Made by a program: the position numbers and the translations under genes. From the NCBI GenBank assembly GCA_017382555.1, contig JAFOAB010000273.1:1-6583 (forward strand): a stretch of 6,583 bases of DNA, given 5' to 3'. The DNA comes from Clostridia bacterium (GTDB lineage Bacteria; Bacillota; Clostridia; Oscillospirales; CAG-272). Each line of letters starts with the position of its first letter. Positions within the stretch are counted from its first letter, which is position 1. The notes under the pieces were generated by a model that saw only the letters and a list, made by a program, of their open reading frames with translations, was not told the origin of the DNA and searched no databases. Positions 1 to 5,796 of the stretch are shown here, in pieces.

Positions 1-598
1 GCTCGGCAAGATCATTGAATCCCTGCATACCTGCCATTTGCTTGGTGTTAAATATGCGGTAACGCATCCGCCGAAGGTGCATCACTTTGCAAAGGACGGA
101 GACGTCGACGGAATGCTTGCGCATAACGTCGCTTACTTCAACCGTCTACGTCCGTATCTTGAGGAATACGGCATCTGCCTTGCAATTGAAAACGCAGGCA
201 AATACTCCACCTCCGAAACTCCCGATATTTTCAACCGCTTGCTTGACGAGCTTGGTAACGAGCCGTACGTTGCGTGCGTCGATACGGGTCATTTCAACTT
301 TTCGGGCGTTTTACCTCAGGACGGCATCCGCGCCATGGGTAGCCGCGTAAAATGTCTCCACGTGCACGATAACAACGGTCTAAAGGATATGCACACCATC
401 CCCTCCCAGGGCACGATAGATTGGGAGGAAACAATGAAGGCTCTTGCGGATATTGGTTATGAAGGTAATTTAAGCTTCGAGGCCGCAGGCTTTTACAAAA
501 AGTTCCCCGAGCCGCTTAACAAAACCGCCTTCTCCCTTACCGCCGATATGGGCAGGTATCTTATTTCAAGATTTAAGCACTACTCAACCATTAGATAA
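1..598 (+). CDS. Sugar phosphate isomerase/epimerase-like protein (partial, 5' end missing)
   Basis: The frame is open from base 2 to the TAA at 596-598, giving 198 visible residues. An in-frame TTG at 38 is not the true start, because the codons before it (LGKIIESLHTCHLLGVKYAVTHP) read as ordinary protein of this fold. The product resembles xylose isomerase-like TIM-barrel enzymes (AP endonuclease 2 superfamily), which isomerise or epimerise sugars or sugar acids in the cytoplasm using a divalent metal. Visible family motifs, numbered from the first complete codon, are AIEN (E63), VDTGH (D94, H97), HVHDNNG (H120, H122, D123), a G-x-IDW segment and SFEA (E160). The acidic and histidine residues are the likely metal ligands. 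Family members are usually about 270-280 residues, so roughly 80 N-terminal residues lie outside the window. The exact substrate cannot be told. It faces the AraC gene convergently and is not in the same transcript as the downstream operon. Confidence 0.88.
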   Translation, partial: LGKIIESLHTCHLLGVKYAVTHPPKVHHFAKDGDVDGMLAHNVAYFNRLRPYLEEYGICLAIENAGKYSTSETPDIFNRLLDELGNEPYVACVDTGHFNFSGVLPQDGIRAMGSRVKCLHVHDNNGLKDMHTIPSQGTIDWEETMKALADIGYEGNLSFEAAGFYKKFPEPLNKTAFSLTADMGRYLISRFKHYSTIR

Positions 599-604
599 AA
601 AGAC

Positions 605-644
605 AGAGAGGTAAAGAAACCGAATTTCTTTACCTCTCTTTTTT
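605..644 (+). terminator. Rho-independent terminator after the isomerase gene
   Basis: AGAGAGGTAAAGAAA (605-619) pairs perfectly with TTTCTTTACCTCTCT (625-639) around the 5-nt loop CCGAA, and is followed by a T run (639-644). It starts 6 bases after the isomerase stop. Read on the minus strand, the same stem is followed by GTC and then five Ts, so it may also stop transcripts of the convergent AraC gene, though that tract is less ideal. Confidence 0.92.
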
Positions 645-790
645 ATCGATATTTTCTATTGTTGTTCAAGATTTTTTATACCCAAGCGACACACATTGCG
701 GAAATTTTATATACAAATCGCAAATTATTTATAACATCAGATGTTTGAATTGTGATATTTTGTACTTTAACGCAGTTTTTGTGTAATCCG
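645..790. other. AT-rich convergent spacer without a gene
   Basis: This stretch lies between the isomerase terminator and the AraC stop codon. It is clearly more AT-rich than the flanking genes and has no coding frame with a ribosome binding site. The only structure seen is a short perfect dyad, AACATC-A-GATGTT (733-745), with no T tract, and a weak TTGCG/CGCAA pair (696-700 and 719-723). Neither is convincing as a terminator or operator. Confidence 0.6.
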
Positions 791-1642
791 TTATATCAGC
801 GACGCCCTAATAATTTTTCTGTACTCACGCGGAGTAACACCCTCCGCCCTCAAAAACTGCTCAGCAAAATACGAGGGTGAGGAAAAGCCGCTTTCCCACG
901 CGACATCAGCAATACTTTCGTCTGTAGATGCAAGCAATCCCTTGGCGATCTTTATTCTATAGGATATTATATACCCCTTAAGGCTCACACCCGTTTCCGT
1001 CTTTACAAGGCGGTTTATGTGATTCGGGTGATAAGAAAAATTCCTCGACAACTCTGCTGTGAGAGTATCGGATCTGTAATTTTCTCTGATGTATTTAAGC
1101 ATCTGCAGAGCCGACGATTCTTTACCCTCAGTTCTTTTACGAGATATCAGTCTGAGCAGCATAGCCTTTACGTACGCGGAAGCAAACTCTCTGTAATACG
1201 GCTCGGAAAGAAAGAAAAGCTCGAATATTCGACCTATTTCTTCACCAAACAGCGAAGGATCGCTTGTTATGATAGGCAAAGAAAATTGCATCGGCACCTC
1301 CGCATCATCCATTCTTACGCCATTCCACGAATCGTATTCCACGGGCGCAAAATCGATTGACGCATCCGCCCTCTCACCTGTCAGATCGAAGTTCAGTATC
1401 TGCAGCGTCATTTTCCTGTTTTTAGTCATACCCCCAACGGAAAACATATATTTTATATAAGGCGGAACGAACACAAGCGCACCGGAGACGAGATCGTACT
1501 CCGTTCCGTGAATATTGACAGAGCCGCTTCCGCTTTTAACATAAAACAGTCTGCAATCATGCGCGATAATCGGCTTCAGGTCATCACTGTCCTTGCACAC
1601 CTCACGCACAAACCTGACGAACGGATTTAAGTTTGTTAACAT
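791..1642 (-). CDS. AraC-family transcriptional regulator
   Basis: This is a 283-residue DNA-binding regulator of AraC/XylS type. The first about 100 residues look like the small-molecule-sensing cupin half (pattern IHGTEYDLVSGALVFVPP, with the usual beta-rich glycine and proline spacing). Residues about 177-280 form the double helix-turn-helix domain: the first HTH is near LTAELSRNFSYHPNHINRL (about 194-212), and the second, IADVAWESGFSSPSYFAEQF (about 244-263), is followed by the classic G-V-T-P-x-E-Y-R signature. I chose the ATG at 1642 because GGGAAGGTG lies just upstream of it. The frame stays open to an ATG at 1696, but that start has no ribosome binding site and would add an atypical hydrophobic leader (MVLVYFVVIEITIF). 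The gene is divergent from the Fe-S operon across a 162-bp control region, so it probably controls that operon. The inducer is unknown. Confidence 0.9.
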   Translation of the reverse strand: MLTNLNPFVRFVREVCKDSDDLKPIIAHDCRLFYVKSGSGSVNIHGTEYDLVSGALVFVPPYIKYMFSVGGMTKNRKMTLQILNFDLTGERADASIDFAPVEYDSWNGVRMDDAEVPMQFSLPIITSDPSLFGEEIGRIFELFFLSEPYYREFASAYVKAMLLRLISRKRTEGKESSALQMLKYIRENYRSDTLTAELSRNFSYHPNHINRLVKTETGVSLKGYIISYRIKIAKGLLASTDESIADVAWESGFSSPSYFAEQFLRAEGVTPREYRKIIRASLI

Positions 1643-1645
1643 TTT

Positions 1646-1654
1646 CACCTTCCC
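1646..1654 (-). promoter_or_regulatory. Ribosome binding site deciding the AraC start
   Basis: Read on the minus strand this is GGGAAGGTG, with its AAGG core about 5 nt before the ATG at 1642-1640. The alternative upstream ATG (1696-1694) is preceded only by AT-rich sequence with no Shine-Dalgarno match, so the shorter 283-residue protein is preferred over a 301-residue form. Confidence 0.75.
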
Positions 1655-1739
1655 AAAAATCGTTATTTCAATTACAACAAAATAAACCAACACCATTCAA
1701 TGTTTAATTTGTTATACTTTTCGTTTTGTTTGTCGTACA

Positions 1740-1769
1740 ATTATATTACAAACGATGTTAGAATGTCAA
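1740..1769 (-). promoter_or_regulatory. Consensus sigma-A promoter for the AraC gene
   Basis: On the minus strand TTGACA (complement of 1764-1769) and TATAAT (complement of 1740-1745) both match the housekeeping consensus perfectly and are separated by 18 bp. Transcription would start near 1733, giving an AraC mRNA leader of about 90 nt. This implies that the regulator is made constitutively and is modulated by ligand or autoregulation. The AT-rich background makes chance hexamers easier, but two perfect boxes at acceptable spacing, correctly oriented upstream of a gene, is strong evidence. Confidence 0.8.
1756..1764 (+). promoter_or_regulatory. Candidate extended -10 element for the Fe-S operon
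   Basis: TGTTAGAAT fits an extended -10 (TGn followed by TAGAAT, 5 of 6 to consensus). The start would fall near 1771, about 34 nt before the first gene. No good -35 box sits 16-18 bp upstream (GTACAA or TACAAT only), which is what an activator-dependent promoter often looks like. It abuts and overlaps by one base the -35 box of the divergent AraC promoter, so the two could compete. This is a pattern call only. An alternative is TTACAA (1746-1751) with TATAGA (1770-1775). Confidence 0.3.
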
Positions 1770-1791
1770 TATAGATAAGCATAAATTTGTA

Positions 1792-1797
1792 CGAGGA
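1792..1797 (+). promoter_or_regulatory. Ribosome binding site deciding the start of the first operon gene
   Basis: CGAGGA lies 7 nt before the ATG at 1805. An in-frame TTG at 1787 would place this site inside the coding region and has no Shine-Dalgarno of its own, so the ATG at 1805 is the better start. Confidence 0.7.
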
Positions 1798-1804
1798 TGC
1801 AAAA

Positions 1805-2824
1805 ATGAAAAGCTTCACCGTAGGCTTGCCGCTTAAGCGCAAGTCAGGTTTTATTGAGAATATCATCACTCACCGGGAATATATTTCCGAGATATATTTC
1901 TCATACGGCGAGTTTGCAAGCGGCAGAAGCCACGCAAGCGAGTTTGACCTGTTCCATCAAAAGGATCAGCAAACAAAGGACGATCTCGAGGCGCTTCACG
2001 GGGCGGGAATCGCGTTCAACGTTCTCTTTAACGGGAATTGCTTTGGCGCCGAAAGTCTCTCCTATTCGCTTTTCAACAGAATAGGGATGACCGTTGAGGG
2101 GCTCAGCGAGAAATACAACGTAACCTCCGTAACCACCACTTCCCCCGTTATTGCTCGCTTCATCAAGGAAAACTTTTCGAACATAAAAACGCGAGCCTCC
2201 GTTAATATGGAGATAGGCACAACGGAGGGTTTTGACTATCTTTCCGATGTATTCGACGGATATTACATAAAACGCGAATTCAACCGCAATCTTAAAAGAA
2301 TAAAGACCGCACGCAATTGGTGCGATGCTCACGGCAAGGAGCTTTTCTGCCTTGCAAACAGCGGCTGCCTAAACTTCTGCTCCGCGCACACCTTCCATGA
2401 TAATCTTGTAGCGCACGAAACGGAAATAGGCAAAATGGATAACGCATACGGCTTTGACGGCATTTGCCACAAATACCTCAAGCGCGAAGGAAGCATATCC
2501 GAATATCTCCGTGTGACAAACTTTATCCGCCCCGAGGACATACCGCTTATATCTGAATATTTCGACGGTATCAAATTGGCAACGCGCAGTAATTCCGATC
2601 CCTCGTGCATTCTTGATGCTTACATCAAGGGCTCATACAACGGTGCAGTCACCTCTCTGCTTGAGCCCGACCACAGCGGTCTGTTCTACCCCAAGCTTAT
2701 CGACAACCGACGCATCGACCCCTGCTTTACGAAAACTGTGCTTTCCTGCCCAAAGCAATGCGATTCGTGCGGCTACTGTAAGGACGTTACAAATAAATCA
2801 ATTATAGATCTGGAGGAAATTTAA
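1805..2824 (+). CDS. U32-peptidase-like cysteine-rich (putative Fe-S) protein
   Basis: A 339-residue protein, first gene of the operon. It is not a confident named family. The layout resembles the U32 family (PrtC-like, UbiU/UbiV, RlhA, TrhP), TIM-barrel proteins of which several carry a [4Fe-4S] cluster and act in RNA or quinone hydroxylation instead of proteolysis. The supporting region is the middle: RASVNMEIGTTEGFDYL (about 137-153), the YYIKREFNRN turn, then LFCLANSGCLNFCSAHTFHDN with C182, C188 and C192, and C221 in GICHKYL. These could be the cluster ligands. An additional C-terminal motif C315-x3-C319-x2-C322-x2-C325 (CPKQCDSCGYC) could bind a second cluster or metal. There is no signal peptide or membrane segment. 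Its TAA is directly followed by the ATG of P1, and its last codons contain the P1 ribosome binding site, so translation is probably coupled. The role is inferred to be an Fe-S partner of the QueG-like proteins; no reaction can be assigned. Confidence 0.65.
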   Translation: MKSFTVGLPLKRKSGFIENIITHREYISEIYFSYGEFASGRSHASEFDLFHQKDQQTKDDLEALHGAGIAFNVLFNGNCFGAESLSYSLFNRIGMTVEGLSEKYNVTSVTTTSPVIARFIKENFSNIKTRASVNMEIGTTEGFDYLSDVFDGYYIKREFNRNLKRIKTARNWCDAHGKELFCLANSGCLNFCSAHTFHDNLVAHETEIGKMDNAYGFDGICHKYLKREGSISEYLRVTNFIRPEDIPLISEYFDGIKLATRSNSDPSCILDAYIKGSYNGAVTSLLEPDHSGLFYPKLIDNRRIDPCFTKTVLSCPKQCDSCGYCKDVTNKSIIDLEEI

Positions 2825-3904
2825 ATGCTCACAAGCAAAAGGATCAAGGAACTTGCCCTTGCGGCAGGCGCGGATGCTTGCGGAATTGCGCCGATGTCGC
2901 GCTTTAAGGGTGCGCCAGACGAAATGAATCCGCAATTTCTCTTCCCCGAAGCAAAAAGCTGTATCGGATTTGTGTTCCGCATTCCCCGCGGCGTTCAGCG
3001 CGGAATCGAGGAGGGCACGCAGTTTTATCAGTATCCCTCTATGGCTTACGGCGGAATAAACGAAATATTCGCGCCCGCCGTGCTTTACAAGGTCGGCAAG
3101 CTTATCGAGGACGAGGGCTATGAGGCATTCGTTTACAGAAACACGGGCGCAAGAGGCGTTGTTTCCGATATGGACGGCTCGCCCGGTAACACCCTTTCCC
3201 CCGAGGAGCAGATCGAGGTAAACGAAAACGCAAAGACCTCCACAGCGCATCACAGAAGCGTGCAGTTCACACGCGCCGCAAGGGAGGATACCGTTGCGCC
3301 CGACCTGCAGTTCCAGTTCCGCATTGCCGCTGTTGCCTGCGGACTTGGCGAGATAGGCTGGAGCAAGATGCTTCTTACACCGGAATTCGGCCCGCTTCAG
3401 AGAGTTGCGTTTATATTTACCGATGCCGAGCTTGAATATGACGAAATGTACAGCGGCGAGCCGCTGTGCCGCAAATGCGGTGCTTGCGTGCGCGAATGCC
3501 CCGGCGGATGCATTCCGCCCATAAACAGCGGTGCCACCGTTCGCATCGATCTTGCGGGAAAGATCTGCGAGTGGGGCGACATCGATATGTGGCGCTGTTA
3601 CGCATTCTACACTCACGCGGGAAGATATTATAACCCCTTCGTTCCCAAGGAGGTTTGGGACAAAAACGAAAACGGCGCGCTTGACCTTATGGAAGGCAAG
3701 ACAGACATTGCCGACGAAAAGGAAATAATGAAGGTCTATACCGCACTTCAGAAGTACTTCCCCAGCTGGGTCGGCTACAATATGGCAAAGTGCGGCGGCT
3801 GCATTCGCGCTTGCGTTTCCATGCTTGAAAAGAAGGGCGGCTGTATGGCCGACCGCTTCAAGGAGCCCCTCAGAACCGGCAAAGCATGGAAGCTTGACAG
3901 ATAA
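2825..3904 (+). CDS. QueG/reductive dehalogenase-like double [4Fe-4S] protein, paralogue P1
   Basis: A 359-residue member of the COG1600-type family (epoxyqueuosine reductase and reductive dehalogenase relatives). Members transfer electrons through two [4Fe-4S] clusters to an active site that in QueG and RdhA holds cobalamin. Visible here are the N-terminal GADACGIAPMSRF and PEAKSCIGFVFRIPRG segments, then ACGLGEIG (C172-G178), the FGPLQRVAFIFTDAELE block, cluster one C215RKCGACVREC225P, and cluster two from C258 (MWRCY) with C323GGCIRAC330. The start is clear: GGAGG at 2812-2816, 8 nt before the ATG, inside the end of the upstream gene. Compared with P2 and P3 it has two insertions, about residues 110-150 and about 230-250, and an extra C229. 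It lacks a Tat signal, the membrane anchor partner of respiratory dehalogenases and the HEAT-like C-terminus of true QueG. Substrate and cofactor are unproven. Confidence 0.8.
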   Translation: MLTSKRIKELALAAGADACGIAPMSRFKGAPDEMNPQFLFPEAKSCIGFVFRIPRGVQRGIEEGTQFYQYPSMAYGGINEIFAPAVLYKVGKLIEDEGYEAFVYRNTGARGVVSDMDGSPGNTLSPEEQIEVNENAKTSTAHHRSVQFTRAAREDTVAPDLQFQFRIAAVACGLGEIGWSKMLLTPEFGPLQRVAFIFTDAELEYDEMYSGEPLCRKCGACVRECPGGCIPPINSGATVRIDLAGKICEWGDIDMWRCYAFYTHAGRYYNPFVPKEVWDKNENGALDLMEGKTDIADEKEIMKVYTALQKYFPSWVGYNMAKCGGCIRACVSMLEKKGGCMADRFKEPLRTGKAWKLDR

Positions 3905-3910
3905 GGAGGA
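3905..3910 (+). promoter_or_regulatory. Ribosome binding site deciding the P2 start
   Basis: GGAGGA follows the P1 stop codon immediately and ends 4 nt before the ATG at 3915. The same frame stays open upstream to an ATG at 3825, but that extension would overlap P1 by 80 bp, lacks family motifs and would place this site inside the gene. Confidence 0.85.
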
Positions 3911-3914
3911 CACG

Positions 3915-4811
3915 ATGCTTACATACGATATTATAAAAGCCAAGGCAAAAGAGCTTGGCGCAAGCGTTTGCGGAATCGGCCGCGTATATCAAGACTCCAA
4001 CCCTCAGCGAGATCCCCTGATGATCCTTCCCCACGCAAAAACCGTGATCGGCTTCGGCTTTGCCATTCCCAAGGGAATTTTCAAGGCAATGGACAGAGGC
4101 GTTCAGCAGTACACCTACACCACGCTCGCTGTCAAGTATCTTGATGAGGAGATGGCAGAGATATTCCTGCTGAAGATAGGCGCGATGATCGAAAACGAGG
4201 GCTACGATGCCTGCCTGCAGAAAAACGTTCCCAACCTCAGAATAAAGGGCGACAAGACCACCAACCCCGAGGTTATGGATACATACGAGCTTATTCACGC
4301 AGAGGCGGTTGCACCCGGAAAGCCCGCACCAGACGTCATCATCGACTTCGGTACGGCGGCAAAGGCCTGCGGCATAGGGGAAACGGGACTCAGCGGCAAA
4401 ATACTCAACAAGGACTACGGTCCGTTTATGCGCTACTGCTTTATAATCACCGATGCGGAATTCGATAAGTACGACGAGCCTCTCACCGATCCCATCTGCG
4501 ATAAATGCGGTGCCTGCAAGGCGGCTTGCCCCGGCAACGCAATTTCCGACAACGGACTCGACACCTGGCAGTGCAGTGTGTACTACAAGGGCGCGCATAA
4601 GTCTAATCCCTTTATGACCGATGATTTCCTTGCGGGCACCCCCGAAAAGGAAGCGATAATCAACGGCGAAAAGAAATTTGATGCAGAATCCGCACGCGCG
4701 CTATATCCTTATATGAATTTCCTTCCCAACACACAGTGGGGCTATGCACCCTGCCTTTGCGGCAAAAAGTGCGATATTGCCTGCTATAAGCACCTGAAGG
4801 GAGAGCTTTGA
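3915..4811 (+). CDS. QueG/reductive dehalogenase-like double [4Fe-4S] protein, paralogue P2
   Basis: A 298-residue protein, second of three tandem paralogues. It shows the same order of motifs as its neighbours: GASVCGIGRV, LPHAKTVIGFGFAIPKG, YTYTTLAVKYL, ACGIGETG (C152-G158), YGPFMRYCFIITDAE, cluster one C195DKCGACKAAC205PGNAIS, WQC220, the SNPFM segment, and C280LCGKKCDIAC290. The cluster-two cysteines are spaced C-x-C-x3-C-x3-C, against C-x2-C-x3-C-x3-C in P3. The protein ends at KHLKGEL soon after the last cysteine and lacks the FxxPxRxxxxWKxD tail present in P1 and P3. Its stop lies 1 nt from the P3 start, so co-translation is likely. It is closer in motif wording to P3 than to P1. No signal peptide is seen, so it should be cytoplasmic. 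It is often labelled epoxyqueuosine reductase in related genomes; I regard that label as unproven. Confidence 0.8.
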   Translation: MLTYDIIKAKAKELGASVCGIGRVYQDSNPQRDPLMILPHAKTVIGFGFAIPKGIFKAMDRGVQQYTYTTLAVKYLDEEMAEIFLLKIGAMIENEGYDACLQKNVPNLRIKGDKTTNPEVMDTYELIHAEAVAPGKPAPDVIIDFGTAAKACGIGETGLSGKILNKDYGPFMRYCFIITDAEFDKYDEPLTDPICDKCGACKAACPGNAISDNGLDTWQCSVYYKGAHKSNPFMTDDFLAGTPEKEAIINGEKKFDAESARALYPYMNFLPNTQWGYAPCLCGKKCDIACYKHLKGEL

Positions 4812-4812
4812 T

Positions 4813-5748
4813 ATGAAAAACATTATAACCGAGCTTGCTTTCCAAAACGATGTTGACGTTATCGGCTTTGCGCCCGCAAGCCGATTTGACGAGGGCGATC
4901 CCATATTCAAGCTTATGCCCGAGGCAAAGACCGTTATCGGACTCGGATTCCGAGTTCTGCGCGGAATCTACCGAGGCATAGAGGAGGGCTCTACCTATTA
5001 TCAGTACACCACCATGGCTGTGGAAAATATGGAAGAGACCATTATGCCGATGGCACTTTTGAGAGTTGCGGTCAAGCTTGAGGAAAACGGCTATATTGCC
5101 CTTCCCCAGAGAAGGCACCAGCAGATAATGGCTGAGGCTGACAGCACAAATCCCGAGGTCGCATACGATGCGGTATACCGCAATAAGACCGCGGAGATCC
5201 AGATGAATTTTGCGGATGCCGCGGTAAAGTGCGGTCTTGGCGAGATGGGACTCGGCGGTGCGGTACTCAATGACGAATACGGCCCGATGATGAGATACTG
5301 CTTTATACTAACCGATGCAGAGCTTGAGGCAACCGAGCTTGCCGAGGCGCATCTTTGCGACAAATGCGGCAAGTGCATCAAGGCTTGCCCCGGTAATGCC
5401 ATTTCCGCCGACGGAAAGGTCGACGCTTGGCGTTGTGCCGTTTACTATAACGGCGCAAACGGCACAAAGAATCCTTTTATGCCGCCCGAGGCTTTTGCCG
5501 ATTTTGAGGACAGGATCAAGATAATCAGCGGCGAGGCTGAGATCGATCCCGAGAAGGCAAGGAAGATCCTTGACAAGATCTATTTCTATCCGCCCGCTCA
5601 GCACAGCTACCAGTGCTCCATCTGCGGCAGAGCGTGCGATATGGCATGCTACGTGCACCTCGAGGAGCAGGGCAAGCTGAAAAAGGGCTTCGCTTCCCCA
5701 TTCCGCAAGCGCGAAGAGTGGAAGTTTGATATTAAGGACTTTAAATAA
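4813..5748 (+). CDS. QueG/reductive dehalogenase-like double [4Fe-4S] protein, paralogue P3
   Basis: A 311-residue protein and last gene of the operon. Motifs in order: VDVIGFAPASRF, MPEAKTVIGLGFRVLRG, YYQYTTMAVENM, KCGLGEMG (C140-G146), YGPMMRYCFILTDAELE, cluster one C182DKCGKCIKAC192PGNAIS, WRC208, TKNPFMPPEAF, cluster two C268SICGRACDMAC279, and a basic, aromatic tail with SPFRKREEWKFD that parallels the P1 C-terminus. Its cysteine set is the most canonical of the three, which makes it the best reference for aligning the others. The start is the ATG 1 nt after the P2 stop, with AAGGGAGAG (4797-4805) as ribosome binding site inside the end of P2. Like P1 and P2 it lacks a signal peptide and QueG's C-terminal extension. 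It probably forms a redox enzyme or electron-transfer subunit with its neighbours; the substrate is unknown. Confidence 0.8.
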   Translation: MKNIITELAFQNDVDVIGFAPASRFDEGDPIFKLMPEAKTVIGLGFRVLRGIYRGIEEGSTYYQYTTMAVENMEETIMPMALLRVAVKLEENGYIALPQRRHQQIMAEADSTNPEVAYDAVYRNKTAEIQMNFADAAVKCGLGEMGLGGAVLNDEYGPMMRYCFILTDAELEATELAEAHLCDKCGKCIKACPGNAISADGKVDAWRCAVYYNGANGTKNPFMPPEAFADFEDRIKIISGEAEIDPEKARKILDKIYFYPPAQHSYQCSICGRACDMACYVHLEEQGKLKKGFASPFRKREEWKFDIKDFK

Positions 5749-5792
5749 AAAAAATGGACTGTCTCAAATCCCATTTGAGACAGTCCATTTTT
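5747..5792. terminator. Bidirectional terminator between the Fe-S operon and polC
   Basis: A 20-bp perfect stem (5750-5769 with 5773-5792, core ATGGACTGTCTCAAAT) closes on a 3-nt CCC loop. Eight As (5747-5754) precede it and five Ts (5788-5792) end it, so a U tract forms in either reading direction. It starts at the P3 stop and ends 4 bases before the polC stop, and therefore serves both convergent genes. Confidence 0.95.
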
Positions 5793-5796
5793 GTTA

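Larger units (their letters stand above)
1733..1794. repeat. Inverted repeat TCGTACAA / TTGTACGA in the divergent control region
   Basis: TCGTACAA (1733-1740) is the exact reverse complement of TTGTACGA (1787-1794), with 46 bp between them and centres 54 bp apart, about five helical turns. The left arm covers the predicted AraC transcription start and the right arm runs into the ribosome binding site of the first operon gene. It could be a pair of operator half-sites, but an 8-bp match in an AT-rich region of this size can arise by chance. Confidence 0.3.

Noticed and set aside
733..745. AACATC-A-GATGTT dyad as an AraC-gene terminator or operator
   Set aside because: It is short, lacks a following T tract, and sits downstream of the gene rather than in a control region; it is likely chance in AT-rich DNA.
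1643..1804. Possible cobalamin riboswitch ahead of the QueG-like operon
   Set aside because: The region is only 162 bp, AT-rich, has no recognisable B12 box or multi-helix layout, and is occupied by divergent promoter elements.
1901..2332. A 143-codon minus-strand frame inside the U32-like gene
   Set aside because: Shadow frame of a gene with its own ribosome binding site and conserved cysteines; no supporting features.
3825..3914. Upstream 30-codon extension of P2
   Set aside because: It overlaps the end of P1, lacks family similarity, and a strong GGAGGA precedes the internal ATG at 3915.
2798..3943. A 381-codon open frame on the minus strand opposite P1
   Set aside because: It lies wholly antisense to a gene with clear Fe-S motifs, has no ribosome binding site or recognisable domain, and its Cys/Ala/His-rich composition is what the complement of the P1 codon usage gives.
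3870..4598. A 242-codon minus-strand frame opposite P2
   Set aside because: Antisense shadow of P2 with no motif and no ribosome binding site.
4660..5118. A 152-codon minus-strand frame spanning the P2/P3 junction
   Set aside because: It covers two well-supported plus-strand genes and shows no domain or start signal.
2825..5748. Calling the tandem genes true queG
   Set aside because: Three copies in one operon, no C-terminal QueG extension and no queuosine genes nearby make the specific name unsafe.
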